Positions 1 through 8,124 of a stretch of 64,000 nucleotides of DNA are shown here, one piece after another; position 1 is the first letter of the stretch, and each line of letters opens with the position of its first letter. Under the pieces are notes generated by a model. That model was not told where the DNA came from. It made no database searches and was given only the letters and a program-made list of their open reading frames with translations. Both the position numbers and the translations under genes were made by a program. The stretch lies in the NCBI GenBank assembly GCA_016764915.1, contig JAESQY010000063.1:1-64000 (forward strand). The letters are read 5' to 3'. Origin of the DNA: Aliivibrio sp. (GTDB taxonomy: Bacteria; Pseudomonadota; Gammaproteobacteria; Enterobacterales; Vibrionaceae).

Positions 1-2
1 AT

Positions 3-152
3 TCGAATGAAAAGACCTTCGAGTCAGTAAGAGTTGAACTTGTAATAGATGAAACAAGTGAAGTTGATAGTGTGATTGAAGTGCTTAGAGTGTGTGTCCT
101 TGTTAGAATGAGTCTACTCCCCACTTTTAGCGAATTAGGTATTGTTCTATAA
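3..152 (+). other. Open reading frame running in from the left edge (possible gene 3' end)
   Basis: Frame 3 is open from the first bases of the window to a TAA at 150-152, about 49 codons. It could be the last part of a gene that begins outside the window. I do not recognise the translation and it has no diagnostic motif, so it could equally be chance. Confidence 0.2.
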
Positions 153-183
153 TGATCGTGAACTGTATAAGAATTAGATATTA

Positions 184-537
184 ATGAACAATAATAGAGA
201 GATAATTGAGTATCTTCGCGAGCGTATTCCTGTGTTTGAATGCGTTCAGGGCTGTCATGATTGTTGTGGGCCGGTAACCACTTCTTCGGAAGAGATGTCG
301 AGACTACCAGTGAAATCTGACGATGAACATGAAGCGGCATTAGATGAGTATAACTGTGTACACTTAGGCCCTAATGGTTGCGAGGTGTATGAAGAACGAC
401 CATTAATCTGTCGACTGTTTGGTACAACGCCTCGTATACCATGTCCCAATAGTTGTCGGCCAGTTGAAATGGTCGATTTGAAAGTTGAGCGTCAGGTGCA
501 TCATTATATCAGGACTACCCGACAGGTCTTGGTGTAG
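184..537 (+). CDS. YkgJ-type cysteine cluster protein (putative metal-binding)
   Basis: This 117-residue protein has the cysteine pattern of the YkgJ/CxxCxxCC family, putative zinc- or iron-chelating cytoplasmic proteins of unknown reaction. Visible are C-x3-C-x2-CC near residues 20-28 (CVQGCHDCC), a middle pair around GPNGCEVYEERPLICRLFG, and a late C-x3-C (CPNSC). There is no signal peptide or membrane segment. No strong ribosome binding site precedes the ATG, and no neighbour suggests an operon or a role. The family call is sound; a specific function cannot be given. Confidence 0.75.
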   Translation: MNNNREIIEYLRERIPVFECVQGCHDCCGPVTTSSEEMSRLPVKSDDEHEAALDEYNCVHLGPNGCEVYEERPLICRLFGTTPRIPCPNSCRPVEMVDLKVERQVHHYIRTTRQVLV

Positions 538-938
538 TAGGTTCTATAATAAGCAGAGTGCGTGTTTTAGTGGCTTGATTTTGGCTGGCTAAAGTGTATG
601 TCCCAGTAAGATTTTGGAGGTTATTGAGGTGATGTTGGTATAACAATTCGTATCGTTTTTGTTGTTGGATATCCATAACAGTTCTCCACTTAATCTGTTG
701 AGTTAACAGGTAGTTAGAGTAGTATGGTTTTCATTCTTCGCGTAACGGCTTCGTTCAACAAAGCAATCAACACGATTTACTACATTCGCCATTTTAGGTT
801 TGTCTTTAGTTTCAGTGATTAAGGCAGTAAAATCCAGTTTGGTCTGTGTCGTAGTAAACGTGTTATTGCGGTGTCAGTGTGACCCACAATTAGCTAGCAC
901 ACTTATCACTTTATTAAATAATTTTCAAGGTATTAAGA
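538..938. other. 400-nt gene-free region with an IS-end-like motif
   Basis: No convincing coding frame is present. At 747-764 the sequence GGCTTCGTTCAACAAAGC resembles the terminal repeat of IS5-family elements. Similar words occur in the opposite orientation at 1971-1986 and 2547-2562. No transposase or transposase fragment was recognised, so this is at most a decayed remnant. Confidence 0.3.
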
Positions 939-1928
939 ATGAAAATAGAGATCGTCACAACTCCCAATGAAAAGTTAAAAGAAACAGGGTTTGGAACTAT
1001 TCATGCGTGCAATGGTGTATTGAATGCAATAAGTAGAATGGGCCATGCCGTCAAACTAACTGTTTGTAAAACGGTGGCTGATTTAGAGGGAATCATAGCA
1101 AGAAAACCTAATTTAGTCGTCCTAGCTGTTAAGTATATCCCGACTGATAACGACGGCGACATTTGGCTTTCTGATTATTTTATGCGGTATGACATTAACT
1201 TTACAGGGTCATTAATGGATACCTTGGAATTTGATTCGGATAAAGTTCTTGCAAAAACTCACTTACAGAATAAAGGGGTTGCAACTGCTAAATATTTTAC
1301 GACAGTTCCTGATCAGCACAGTTCTGAAAGTGAATTACCAATTAAATTTCCCTTATTCTTGAAACCAACAGATGCTGCAAATGGAAACGGTATCGACGAT
1401 TTTTCATTTGTTACTAATTTTTCACAATTCGAAGATAAAGTTTTGTCATTACATAAGTTATTTGGCATGCCTATACTGGTTGAAGAATATTTGGATGGTC
1501 GAGAGTTTACAGTCGCAGTAATAAGAAAGTCGAATGGTGAGTTAATTGTTTCTTCTATCGAGATCATACCACCTGAATCAAAAAATGGACTTAGAATTTT
1601 AGGTAAGAAAGTAAAAAGTGAGGATTCAGAAGAGCTGAACATGATTGAAGATAAAGAAATAATGAATAAAGTAAAAAAACTTGCTATCGATTCTTTCATA
1701 CACCTTGGTGTAAGGGATTTTGGACGAATAGATATTAAAGCGAACAAAAATGGGGATTGTTTTTTTATTGAAGCTAATTTAGTTCCTGGTATGACTCCTG
1801 GTTCGAGTTACTTTCCAAAATCATGTGAGATTGAACATGGGTTAACCTATGATGAGGTGGTCCAATTAATATTGGAGAACGCGCTTTGTAGAACTAACTT
1901 ATCTAAAACACCTAACGAACTAGAATAG
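939..1928 (+). CDS. D-alanine--D-alanine ligase-like ATP-grasp protein (orphan)
   Basis: A 329-residue ATP-grasp enzyme of the Ddl-like group, which ligates a carboxylate to an amine through an acyl phosphate. The N-terminal ~95 residues form the pre-ATP-grasp domain. The central part has the lysine/lid region (FPLFLKPTDAANGNG) and EEYLDGREFTVAVI. The C-terminal part has the Mg/ATP-binding segment FFIEANLVPGMTPGSSYFP, comparable with the ENxxPG motif of Ddl. It is not next to mur or fts genes, so a role in bulk peptidoglycan synthesis is unlikely; its substrate may be another amino acid or small peptide. AAGG lies about 8 nt upstream of the ATG. The gene looks AT-richer than the core genes, which fits an accessory gene. 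Confidence 0.75.
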   Translation: MKIEIVTTPNEKLKETGFGTIHACNGVLNAISRMGHAVKLTVCKTVADLEGIIARKPNLVVLAVKYIPTDNDGDIWLSDYFMRYDINFTGSLMDTLEFDSDKVLAKTHLQNKGVATAKYFTTVPDQHSSESELPIKFPLFLKPTDAANGNGIDDFSFVTNFSQFEDKVLSLHKLFGMPILVEEYLDGREFTVAVIRKSNGELIVSSIEIIPPESKNGLRILGKKVKSEDSEELNMIEDKEIMNKVKKLAIDSFIHLGVRDFGRIDIKANKNGDCFFIEANLVPGMTPGSSYFPKSCEIEHGLTYDEVVQLILENALCRTNLSKTPNELE

Positions 1929-1955
1929 GTGTCGCGCAGCCGACACCTGCTTTTT
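1926..1955 (+). terminator. Rho-independent terminator of the ATP-grasp gene
   Basis: AGGTGTCG (1927-1934) pairs perfectly with CGACACCT (1941-1948) across a 6-nt loop and is followed by GC and TTTTT. The stem begins inside the TAG stop codon. Confidence 0.8.
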
Positions 1956-1973
1956 GTTAATAGAGTAGGAGGT

Positions 1974-2029
1974 GTTGAACAAGCCCGAAGCCCCTCTCTA
2001 TATAGTAAATTGTGAAGTTTGAGTTGGTG
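1974..2029. repeat. Direct repeat copy 1 upstream of the cold-shock gene
   Basis: About 56 bp, starting GTTGAACAAGCCCGAAG and ending GAGTTGGTG, is repeated with few differences at 2551-2605. The pair flanks the cold-shock gene. On the minus strand both copies keep a short open frame containing the residues IYYIERGFGL. Confidence 0.75.
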
Positions 2030-2248
2030 TTATTATCCTATTCTTTTGGCTATGTCGTTCGGCTGATCCCAGCACACGCCATCTCATGTTGACAGCATGG
2101 ACATCGTCGTATAGCTCAACGTTTTAGCCGACAATTTTTTCCATTATTAGGGTGTTATGTGCAAAGCACTAAAATTAGTTAATTTCTTGTTTAGTCGTTA
2201 TACTGCGTATGCAAAATATTGCAATATTATTAACCTAAAGAGATTGTT

Positions 2249-2455
2249 ATGAGTAAAGGTATAGTTAAGTGGTTCAATGCGGATAAGGGTTTCGGATTTA
2301 TTACACCAGAAGACGGTAGTAAAGATCTTTTTGTTCACCACTCAGAAATCCAAAGTGGCGGCGAATACGCAACATTGACTGACGGTCAAGCGGTTGAGTT
2401 TGAAGTTGGTCAAGGCCAGAAAGGACCTTGCGCTAATAAAGTTGTACCACTTTAA
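2249..2455 (+). CDS. Cold-shock domain protein (CspA family)
   Basis: A 68-residue single cold-shock domain protein, the normal family length. It binds single-stranded RNA/DNA and acts as an RNA chaperone in the cytoplasm. Both RNA-binding motifs are visible: RNP1 KGFGFITPE at residues 16-24 and RNP2 DLFVHHSEI at 27-35. AGAG precedes the ATG. A 14-bp perfect palindrome, AATATTGCAATATT, lies at 2215-2228 just upstream, and TATACT at 2199-2204 is a possible -10. A terminator follows. Direct repeats at 1974 and 2551 bracket the gene, suggesting it was inserted or duplicated as a unit. Confidence 0.93.
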   Translation: MSKGIVKWFNADKGFGFITPEDGSKDLFVHHSEIQSGGEYATLTDGQAVEFEVGQGQKGPCANKVVPL

Positions 2456-2478
2456 GTAGTCAGCAAATAATTAATAAA

Positions 2479-2506
2479 AAGTGGAACTTCTGTATCAGTT
2501 CCGCTT
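2479..2506 (+). terminator. Hairpin terminator after the cold-shock gene
   Basis: AAGTGGAAC (2479-2487) pairs with GTTCCGCTT (2498-2506) with one G-T wobble. The following CATTTC is only moderately T-rich. Confidence 0.6.
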
Positions 2507-2550
2507 CATTTCAAAAATCATTATTTCAATGTTGAATCATCAGTATCTTT

Positions 2551-2605
2551 GTCGAACAAGCCGAAGCCTCTCTCTATATAGTAAATTATGACGTTTGAGT
2601 TGGTG
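2551..2605. repeat. Direct repeat copy 2 downstream of the cold-shock gene
   Basis: Second copy of the repeat at 1974-2029, with about six differences including one missing C. On the minus strand it belongs to an open frame that runs from about 2646 down to a TAA at 2521-2523, suggesting the repeat derives from the end of a gene that is now broken. Confidence 0.75.
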
Positions 2606-2735
2606 GGTATTTTGTTCAAAACTAAATTCAAACAGTGAGTTTTCCATCATAGTTAATTTTTTAATCGATTAAATCTAATATGGCACGAAATGCAAAATGC
2701 TTAATCATGCGATGATGCTTCTGATCTAACAAAAG

Positions 2736-2906
2736 CTAATCAAGACCTGCCAAACTGAATTGCTCAATAGAAATAACATTACCTTGCGCGAGCCAGACAA
2801 AGAATGGTTTACAATAGCGCTCTAACATCAACTGTTGTCGACGATATATTACCCAGAATATACAGGGACAGATCTTCAGATTTAAAGTACCAGCACCTTT
2901 AGCTTA
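2736..2906 (-). pseudogene. Unidentified minus-strand coding remnant
   Basis: A minus-strand frame of about 56 codons ends at a TAG (plus 2736-2738). Part of its translation reads LERYCKPFFVWLAQGN and looks protein-like. It overlaps the end of the NnrS-like gene and has no good start with a ribosome binding site. I cannot name a family. It may be a leftover of a deleted gene, or chance. Confidence 0.25.
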
Positions 2907-4197
2907 TTAACTTACCTCTATATTTTTGATATTGCTTGAGAGCGCCATAAATATTATTGGCGATAACTAACCAGTTGATTGCAAATGCCGTGGCCATGAG
3001 TGGTGTTGTGACTGGCAGTAAGCAAGCCAAACCCAGTGAGACAAGTAACGCGAGATAAGAGTAATACTGCCGTTTCATGCGAACTCGGCTGATCAGTTGG
3101 TAGTGATCAGGCAGAGGGGTCATTGCCATTGGATTTTGCATCATGAGGCGTTGCAGATGCAGTGAAATCAGAAAGGGTACAATCTTAAGTAACATGCCCT
3201 GTATGATGGCTAAGATAAAGCCAAAGCTAAATAGGAAGCCTAATAATACCTCTAGCTTGCTTTGCCACAGTAGTGCCGATGCGGGTTTTGCAAAGGGCAG
3301 AATTAACCATAGTAAGAGTGAGCAGGACAGCATCAGACACACTAACCCAATTCCCCAATAATTGATCACCACATCGGGCAGCTTACGCTTACGTTTCTTT
3401 AAATTGTTTAGAGTGAGCACGCAGTACAATAGAGTCGCAATAATACACAGCAACCACCCCCAAGATAGAGACGAGCTGAACGCTTCAATACTGGCTAGAC
3501 TTATCCCCATGACGAGCAGAGTGATTAAAGAGTAGCGCCATCTTTGACTGAAATTTGGCGTTACGTGAAACATCGGAATGACCTGGAAACTCACTGCCAT
3601 CACCAGCAACATCACCCAGCCGAAACTACCAATGCCAGCATGTAAATTGGTCAGGTTTTTTCCTGCGGCAGGCATAAAACCCCATAGATAACCACTGAGT
3701 AGAACCATCCCAATCAAGAATAAGGCAGTAAGTGCCAAGATGGCAAGTAGAATAGGGAGGCGAGTTTGCTCACCTTTTGCCTGAGTGATTAACAGCCAAG
3801 CCAGCGTGAGGGTAAAATATCCAAGGCTTAACCCAAGTAAAACGAAAGGGAACAGAAAACTAAGCCAGCCAAGAAAAGCGGCGGCCAATGTTAAAATACC
3901 CGTTACTAAAGTGGCGTGAAATAGATGTAAACGCCAGCCAGAGATTGGAATGGCAGCGCCACATAACACAGGAATGACCTGAAATAGTGATCCGATCATG
4001 ATCATCGCCATCACACCAAGTGCGATTAGGTGAGTGATTGCTAGGGTCGAAGGTATCCAGCGACTGAGCCAAAGAGTGTCGCTATTTAGGGCAATTAATA
4101 GAGCGGCGAACAGGGCAAAAATGGGAGCGGTAAGATAAAAGCGAATAGGGGATGAAATCGCTGGAATAGATTCAAAGTTAAGGCCGGACATTCTCAT
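2899..4197 (-). CDS. NnrS-like polytopic membrane protein
   Basis: A 432-residue inner-membrane protein with roughly twelve hydrophobic segments. It resembles the NnrS / haem-copper-oxidase-subunit-I-like group: conserved histidines sit in helices at ITHLIALGVMAMIMIGSLFQ (near residue 55) and GWVMLLVMAVSFQVIPMFH (near 200), fitting haem or metal ligation. NnrS proteins protect cells during nitric-oxide stress. The start overlaps the end of the DUF2249 gene by 4 nt, and hemerythrin lies upstream, so the three are co-transcribed. The context supports a NO or low-oxygen role; exact biochemistry is unproven. The assignment to NnrS itself is by resemblance, not certain. Confidence 0.65.
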   Translation of the reverse strand: MRMSGLNFESIPAISSPIRFYLTAPIFALFAALLIALNSDTLWLSRWIPSTLAITHLIALGVMAMIMIGSLFQVIPVLCGAAIPISGWRLHLFHATLVTGILTLAAAFLGWLSFLFPFVLLGLSLGYFTLTLAWLLITQAKGEQTRLPILLAILALTALFLIGMVLLSGYLWGFMPAAGKNLTNLHAGIGSFGWVMLLVMAVSFQVIPMFHVTPNFSQRWRYSLITLLVMGISLASIEAFSSSLSWGWLLCIIATLLYCVLTLNNLKKRKRKLPDVVINYWGIGLVCLMLSCSLLLWLILPFAKPASALLWQSKLEVLLGFLFSFGFILAIIQGMLLKIVPFLISLHLQRLMMQNPMAMTPLPDHYQLISRVRMKRQYYSYLALLVSLGLACLLPVTTPLMATAFAINWLVIANNIYGALKQYQKYRGKLIS

Positions 4198-4499
4198 AGC
4201 GGATGTTTCTCATTACATAGTAGTTCGGCCAGAATCTTGGCGTCGTTGTCTTCACGTTGCCAAAAATAGAGTTGAAATTGGGATGGTGAGACCTCCACAC
4301 AAATATGGTCAAAACGTCCGGCGATCATTTCAAATAGTGGCACAGGTTTTCGTCTATGCTTTACCGCGATCACTTCGCCAGCAGCCAGTTTGTGTAGAGC
4401 TGCAGTGATTTGATTCATGGGCTGCGGAGGTTCAAGGTCACTTACGTCTAGCTGGCTTACCTTGCTTATATCCATCCCGTTCTCATTATTTCTATTCAA
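4194..4499 (-). CDS. DUF2249 domain protein
   Basis: A 101-residue cytoplasmic protein of the DUF2249 type, a small alpha/beta domain often found beside hemerythrin and denitrification/NO-response genes. The core reads LDVSDLEPPQPMNQITAALHKLAAGEVIAVKHRRKPVPLF in segments (residues ~15-55). It starts 5 bp after the hemerythrin stop and its end overlaps the NnrS-like start by 4 nt, indicating translational coupling. No catalytic residues are known for the family. TTG or internal starts are possible, but the ATG given fits the spacing. Confidence 0.75.
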   Translation of the reverse strand: MNRNNENGMDISKVSQLDVSDLEPPQPMNQITAALHKLAAGEVIAVKHRRKPVPLFEMIAGRFDHICVEVSPSQFQLYFWQREDNDAKILAELLCNEKHPL

Positions 4500-4504
4500 C
4501 GCGG

Positions 4505-4936
4505 TTATTGAGCACTCATTCGCTCAACGATTTCCGCACTATTGGTGAGGTGAATGTCGGTCATTGGATATAGCATCTGCTCCTCTTTCATATTGTGCTG
4601 CTGAATGAAGATCATAATGCTTTCACTGCTCCCCATTGCGCGCTCAATGTCTTGTTGCTCAATCGCTGATGCCATTTGTTCGAACATGGCCTTAATTTGA
4701 GTATGTTCTTGGCGCATAACCATAGTAGGGCCAGCTGTCATCCCAGTTTGCTCTTCGAAGGCCGGAAATAATATCTGCTCTTCAAGATTAAAGTGGCGTA
4801 ATGTCTCAGTTTCAAACTGAGCCCAAAGCGTAGCAAAGAGACTCCAGTCTTTATCGGCTAACACGGCTTCAGCTTCTACTAAAAGATTGTCACATGCTTT
4901 GTGGTGTTGGGTCATAAATTCTTGAATTGACGCCAT
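4505..4936 (-). CDS. Hemerythrin HHE-domain protein
   Basis: A 143-residue four-helix-bundle protein that should bind a non-haem di-iron centre able to bind O2 or NO, or be involved in Fe-S repair. Candidate iron ligands are H11/H12, the H48-x3-E52 pair, H78, and the H114-x3-E118 pair, in the classic order for hemerythrin domains. AGGAACCTATC precedes the ATG. It is the first gene of a three-gene minus-strand operon with DUF2249 and the NnrS-like protein. An FNR-like site lies about 100 nt upstream. Family assignment is firm; whether it senses oxygen or detoxifies NO is inferred from context. Confidence 0.88.
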   Translation of the reverse strand: MASIQEFMTQHHKACDNLLVEAEAVLADKDWSLFATLWAQFETETLRHFNLEEQILFPAFEEQTGMTAGPTMVMRQEHTQIKAMFEQMASAIEQQDIERAMGSSESIMIFIQQHNMKEEQMLYPMTDIHLTNSAEIVERMSAQ

Positions 4937-5034
4937 GATAGGTTCCTCATCACTGTTATTTTTATACAGGCCACTGATGATATCTGACGTAAATATCGAA
5001 ATCCATGCTAACGAAGTGGTAGTTCTCCTTTGAT

Positions 5035-5048
5035 TTGATTTATGTCAT
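5035..5048. promoter_or_regulatory. Candidate FNR box for the hemerythrin operon
   Basis: TTGAT-TTAT-GTCAT matches the FNR consensus TTGAY-N4-RTCAA at 9 of 10 positions. It lies 99-112 nt upstream of the hemerythrin start, between divergent hemerythrin and serC. Anaerobic control would suit the operon. Single-site matches of this kind also occur by chance. Confidence 0.45.
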
Positions 5049-5106
5049 CATTTGTCGTTGAAATAATCGTTCCATTCATTGTTTTTTAGCCTTTATCCTG
5101 TCTATG

Positions 5107-5127
5107 AAGAGCCAATCGGCTCTTTTT
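5107..5127 (+). terminator. Stand-alone intrinsic terminator upstream of serC
   Basis: AGAGCC, loop AATC, GGCTCT, then seven T residues: a textbook plus-strand terminator. No plus-strand gene precedes it, because the upstream operon points the other way. It may end a small RNA, attenuate the serC transcript, or be left over from a rearrangement. Confidence 0.75.
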
Positions 5128-5252
5128 TTATGTTTGCTAGGGAAAAAAGAGTGAATTAGATCACTTTTTCTTTTCTCTTAACTCTAAAAGATGGTATTAA
5201 TTATGAAGAGTAATTATTGGACGTATCAAATAAGCAGGAGCAGTTGAAATTC

Positions 5253-6335
5253 ATGGAGCAGGTTTATAACTTTAGCGCAGGGCCAGCAATGATCCCGGCA
5301 GACGTATTGCAACAAGTGCAAAGTGAGCTAATTAACTGGCAGAACTTAGGCACCTCGGTGATGGAAGTGAGCCATCGTGGCAAAGCCTTTATTCAAGTGG
5401 CTAAAGAGTCAGAGCAAGATCTTCGAGATCTGTTGTCCATTCCTGATAATTATAAAGTGCTGTTTTGCCAAGGTGGTGCCAGAGCTCAATTTTCTGCTGT
5501 TCCGATGAATCTGTTAGGCGATGCAACTAGTGCCGATTATATCGATGCGGGTTATTGGGCGCACAGTGCAATTGATGAATCCAGAAAGTATTGTGAGCCG
5601 AATGTCATTGATGCTTGCATTGAGCTTGATGGAAAAAAAGCGGTTCAACCTGCAAAAGATTGGCCACTAAGCGATGATGCCGCGTATGTGCATTTTTGCC
5701 CAAATGAGACCATCGACGGTATTGAGATTCGTGATCTGCCTATTACAGATAAACCCATTGTTGCTGATATGTCGTCAACCATACTGTCGCGTGAAATCGA
5801 TGTCTCTAAATATGGGGTGATTTACGCTGGCGCACAAAAGAACATTGGCCCGGCTGGCATTACTTTGGTGATTGTTCGTGATGATCTGTTGGATATCGCT
5901 GACCAAGCGCTGCCGAGTTGTTTGACCTACTCTGTATTGTCGGAAAAAGAGTCGATGTACAATACGCCGCCAACGTTTGCTTGGTACCTATCTGGTCTCG
6001 TGTTTAAGTGGTTAAAAGTGCAAGGTGGCGTTTCCGCTATGGAGCAAAATAATCGTCAAAAAGCGGCACTGCTCTATGCCTGTATTGATGGTTCTCGTTT
6101 TTATGAAAATGGGGTTCATGAGAGTAATCGATCACTAATGAATGTTCCGTTTCAACTGGCTAAATCTGAGTTAGATGCGCTGTTTCTTGAACAAGCAGAA
6201 GCTCAAGGGTTGCAAGCACTGAAAGGACATCGTGCAGTGGGCGGCATGAGAGCATCAATTTACAATGCGATGCCAATAGAGGGTGTACAAGCTTTAGTGG
6301 ATTTCATGGTTGCGTTTGAACAGCAGCATGCGTAA
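5253..6335 (+). CDS. serC: Phosphoserine aminotransferase SerC
   Basis: SerC is a cytoplasmic PLP enzyme that makes 3-phosphoserine from 3-phosphohydroxypyruvate and glutamate, and also acts in vitamin B6 synthesis. The N-terminus [15 protein letters not shown] is typical. The PLP lysine lies in [12 protein letters not shown], near residue 195. From the ATG at 5253 the protein is 360 residues, the usual length. A longer frame from TTG 5217 is open but adds 12 unneeded residues; AGGAG at 5235-5239 fits the ATG. A strong terminator follows, so the gene is probably monocistronic. Confidence 0.96.
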   Translation: MEQVYNFSAGPAMIPADVLQQVQSELINWQNLGTSVMEVSHRGKAFIQVAKESEQDLRDLLSIPDNYKVLFCQGGARAQFSAVPMNLLGDATSADYIDAGYWAHSAIDESRKYCEPNVIDACIELDGKKAVQPAKDWPLSDDAAYVHFCPNETIDGIEIRDLPITDKPIVADMSSTILSREIDVSKYGVIYAGAQKNIGPAGITLVIVRDDLLDIADQALPSCLTYSVLSEKESMYNTPPTFAWYLSGLVFKWLKVQGGVSAMEQNNRQKAALLYACIDGSRFYENGVHESNRSLMNVPFQLAKSELDALFLEQAEAQGLQALKGHRAVGGMRASIYNAMPIEGVQALVDFMVAFEQQHA

Positions 6336-6370
6336 CTAATCGTTGACTCTTTTGTTAAGCATTAAGATTG

Positions 6371-6397
6371 AGCCGCACACAGGAGTGCGGCTTTTTT
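6371..6397 (+). terminator. serC terminator
   Basis: AGCCGCAC (6371-6378) pairs perfectly with GTGCGGCT (6385-6392) and runs into a T tract. It separates serC from the convergent cydC. Confidence 0.92.
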
Positions 6398-6402
6398 ATG
6401 GT

Positions 6403-8124
6403 TTAAAAACGGTAATACAGTTGGTGATAACGACCATTCTGATCGACGAGTTGTTGATGTGTACCTTGTTCAATAATCTCCCCTTGGTCCATCATTAGTA
6501 TTTGATCCATCTTCCCAATGCCTACTAATCGATGAGTTACCAACACGACCGTTTTGTCTTGAGTATAGTGTTCAAGAATCGATAAGATTTGACGTTCGGT
6601 TTGTTGATCCAACCCTTCTGTAGGTTCATCAAGTAAAAAGATAGGCGCATCGTGCAAAATGGCTCTTGCGATACCGATTCGACGACGCTCTCCGCCAGAA
6701 AGTTGTCTACCGCCATCGCCTAGCCAATCATCTAAACCAATGCCCTCAAGCAATGCGTGAAGGCCAACTTGATTGAGCAGGTTGTTCAGCGTCTCATCAT
6801 CCGCATCAGGTTTTGCCAACAGTAGATTGTCTCGTAAGCTGCCATTTAAAATATCAACCCGTTGACTGACCACTGATATCGCCGCTCGTAGTGCCCCTTC
6901 GTTGAGTGACGTAATCGGGGTATTGTCCAGCTTGATCAAGCCTTGTTGAGGATCCCAATGTCGAGTTAACAGTTGCAATAGTGTTGATTTTCCGCATCCA
7001 GTTTGACCGACAATCGCCACTTTTTCGCCTGCTTTGATACTAACGGACAAGTCATTAATCACTGTTTTGTCGGTGTCGTAATAGCAAAAACTGACCGCAG
7101 AAATGTCGATGTCTCCTTTGACCGTTAGATGAATACCTTGAGGGTCAAACGGAGTATCAATCGGCGCTGTAATAATCTGGTTTAAGCGTTTTGCAGAACT
7201 GAGGGTTTGACCTAAATATTGAAATGCACCAGCGATTGGCATAATCAATTCAAAGCTGGCCATTGTCGCAAATGCCACCATGGCAATTAACGGGTCAGGG
7301 CTGTTTCCTGCTATACCGTCAGCGCTTATCCAGATGATCAGGGTGAGAGTCCAACCATTGGCAATCAACAGCAGTGCATTGGCAAGTCCGGTTAATTTTG
7401 CCATCTCTTTTTGGCTTTTAAGCAGTGCAGATTGTTTGTTCAAAATGGCAGTGCGATATTGAGTTTCTGCACCAAAAATAAGTAATTCAGCATGACCTTG
7501 CAACCAATCTAAAGTGGCGACTCGCAATGCCGATTTATTGAGAGTAAGAGACTCGCCATCTTTTTTACCCAGCAAATAGAAAAGCACAGGCCAAAGTAGC
7601 AACAATGAGAGAAGAATGGCTCCTAATGTCAAACCAACGTTAAGGTCAAACCAACAGATAAACAGCGTTAAACTGCCAATACCGATAACGCCAACCACCA
7701 TCGGGCTGATCAGTCGCAAATAGACATGATCCATCGCATCAACATCGGCGACTAAACGATTGAGTAAGTCTGCATCACGAAGTTTGGAAAAACGCCCTGG
7801 GATCAGCGGGATCAGTTTAGTAAAAAAGAAGATGCGCAATTCGGTCAGCAGTTTGAAGGTGGCGTTATGACTGACCACTCTCTCCCCCCAACGTCCTGCG
7901 GTACGTCCCATAGAGAAACCGCGAACTCCGCCAGCGGGTAACATGTAGTTAAAGGTCTCACGAGCAATGGTTAAACCGGCAACGGCAGACGCTGCAATGA
8001 ACCATCCCGAAAGCGTCAGCAGTCCGATAGTGGCAAACAGCGTTGCAAAAGCGAGCAGCATGCCGAGGCTTAAACCAAGCCAATGTTTTTTATACAGTCT
8101 TAAATAAGGAAGTAGATCACGCAT
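6403..8124 (-). CDS. cydC: CydC, ABC exporter of glutathione/cysteine
   Basis: One half of the heterodimeric CydDC exporter, which pumps cysteine and glutathione to the periplasm and is needed to assemble cytochrome bd. Six membrane helices occupy the first ~300 residues; the nucleotide-binding domain follows with Walker [12 protein letters not shown], signature LSGGERRRIGIARAI and Walker B IFLLDEP. The likely start is the ATG at 8124 (MRDLLPYLRLYKKHW, as in E. coli CydC); upstream GTG 8139 and ATG 8136 are also open. The start overlaps the end of cydD, so the two are translationally coupled. Confidence 0.95.
   Translation of the reverse strand: MRDLLPYLRLYKKHWLGLSLGMLLAFATLFATIGLLTLSGWFIAASAVAGLTIARETFNYMLPAGGVRGFSMGRTAGRWGERVVSHNATFKLLTELRIFFFTKLIPLIPGRFSKLRDADLLNRLVADVDAMDHVYLRLISPMVVGVIGIGSLTLFICWFDLNVGLTLGAILLSLLLLWPVLFYLLGKKDGESLTLNKSALRVATLDWLQGHAELLIFGAETQYRTAILNKQSALLKSQKEMAKLTGLANALLLIANGWTLTLIIWISADGIAGNSPDPLIAMVAFATMASFELIMPIAGAFQYLGQTLSSAKRLNQIITAPIDTPFDPQGIHLTVKGDIDISAVSFCYYDTDKTVINDLSVSIKAGEKVAIVGQTGCGKSTLLQLLTRHWDPQQGLIKLDNTPITSLNEGALRAAISVVSQRVDILNGSLRDNLLLAKPDADDETLNNLLNQVGLHALLEGIGLDDWLGDGGRQLSGGERRRIGIARAILHDAPIFLLDEPTEGLDQQTERQILSILEHYTQDKTVVLVTHRLVGIGKMDQILMMDQGEIIEQGTHQQLVDQNGRYHQLYYRF

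Noticed and set aside
538-2700. Integron gene-cassette array (attC sites around the first genes)
   Set aside because: Some words look attC-like (GTTCAAC at 754, GTGTTATG near 2152), but no proper pair of core sites with the inverted structure could be built, and the genes are spaced unlike cassettes.
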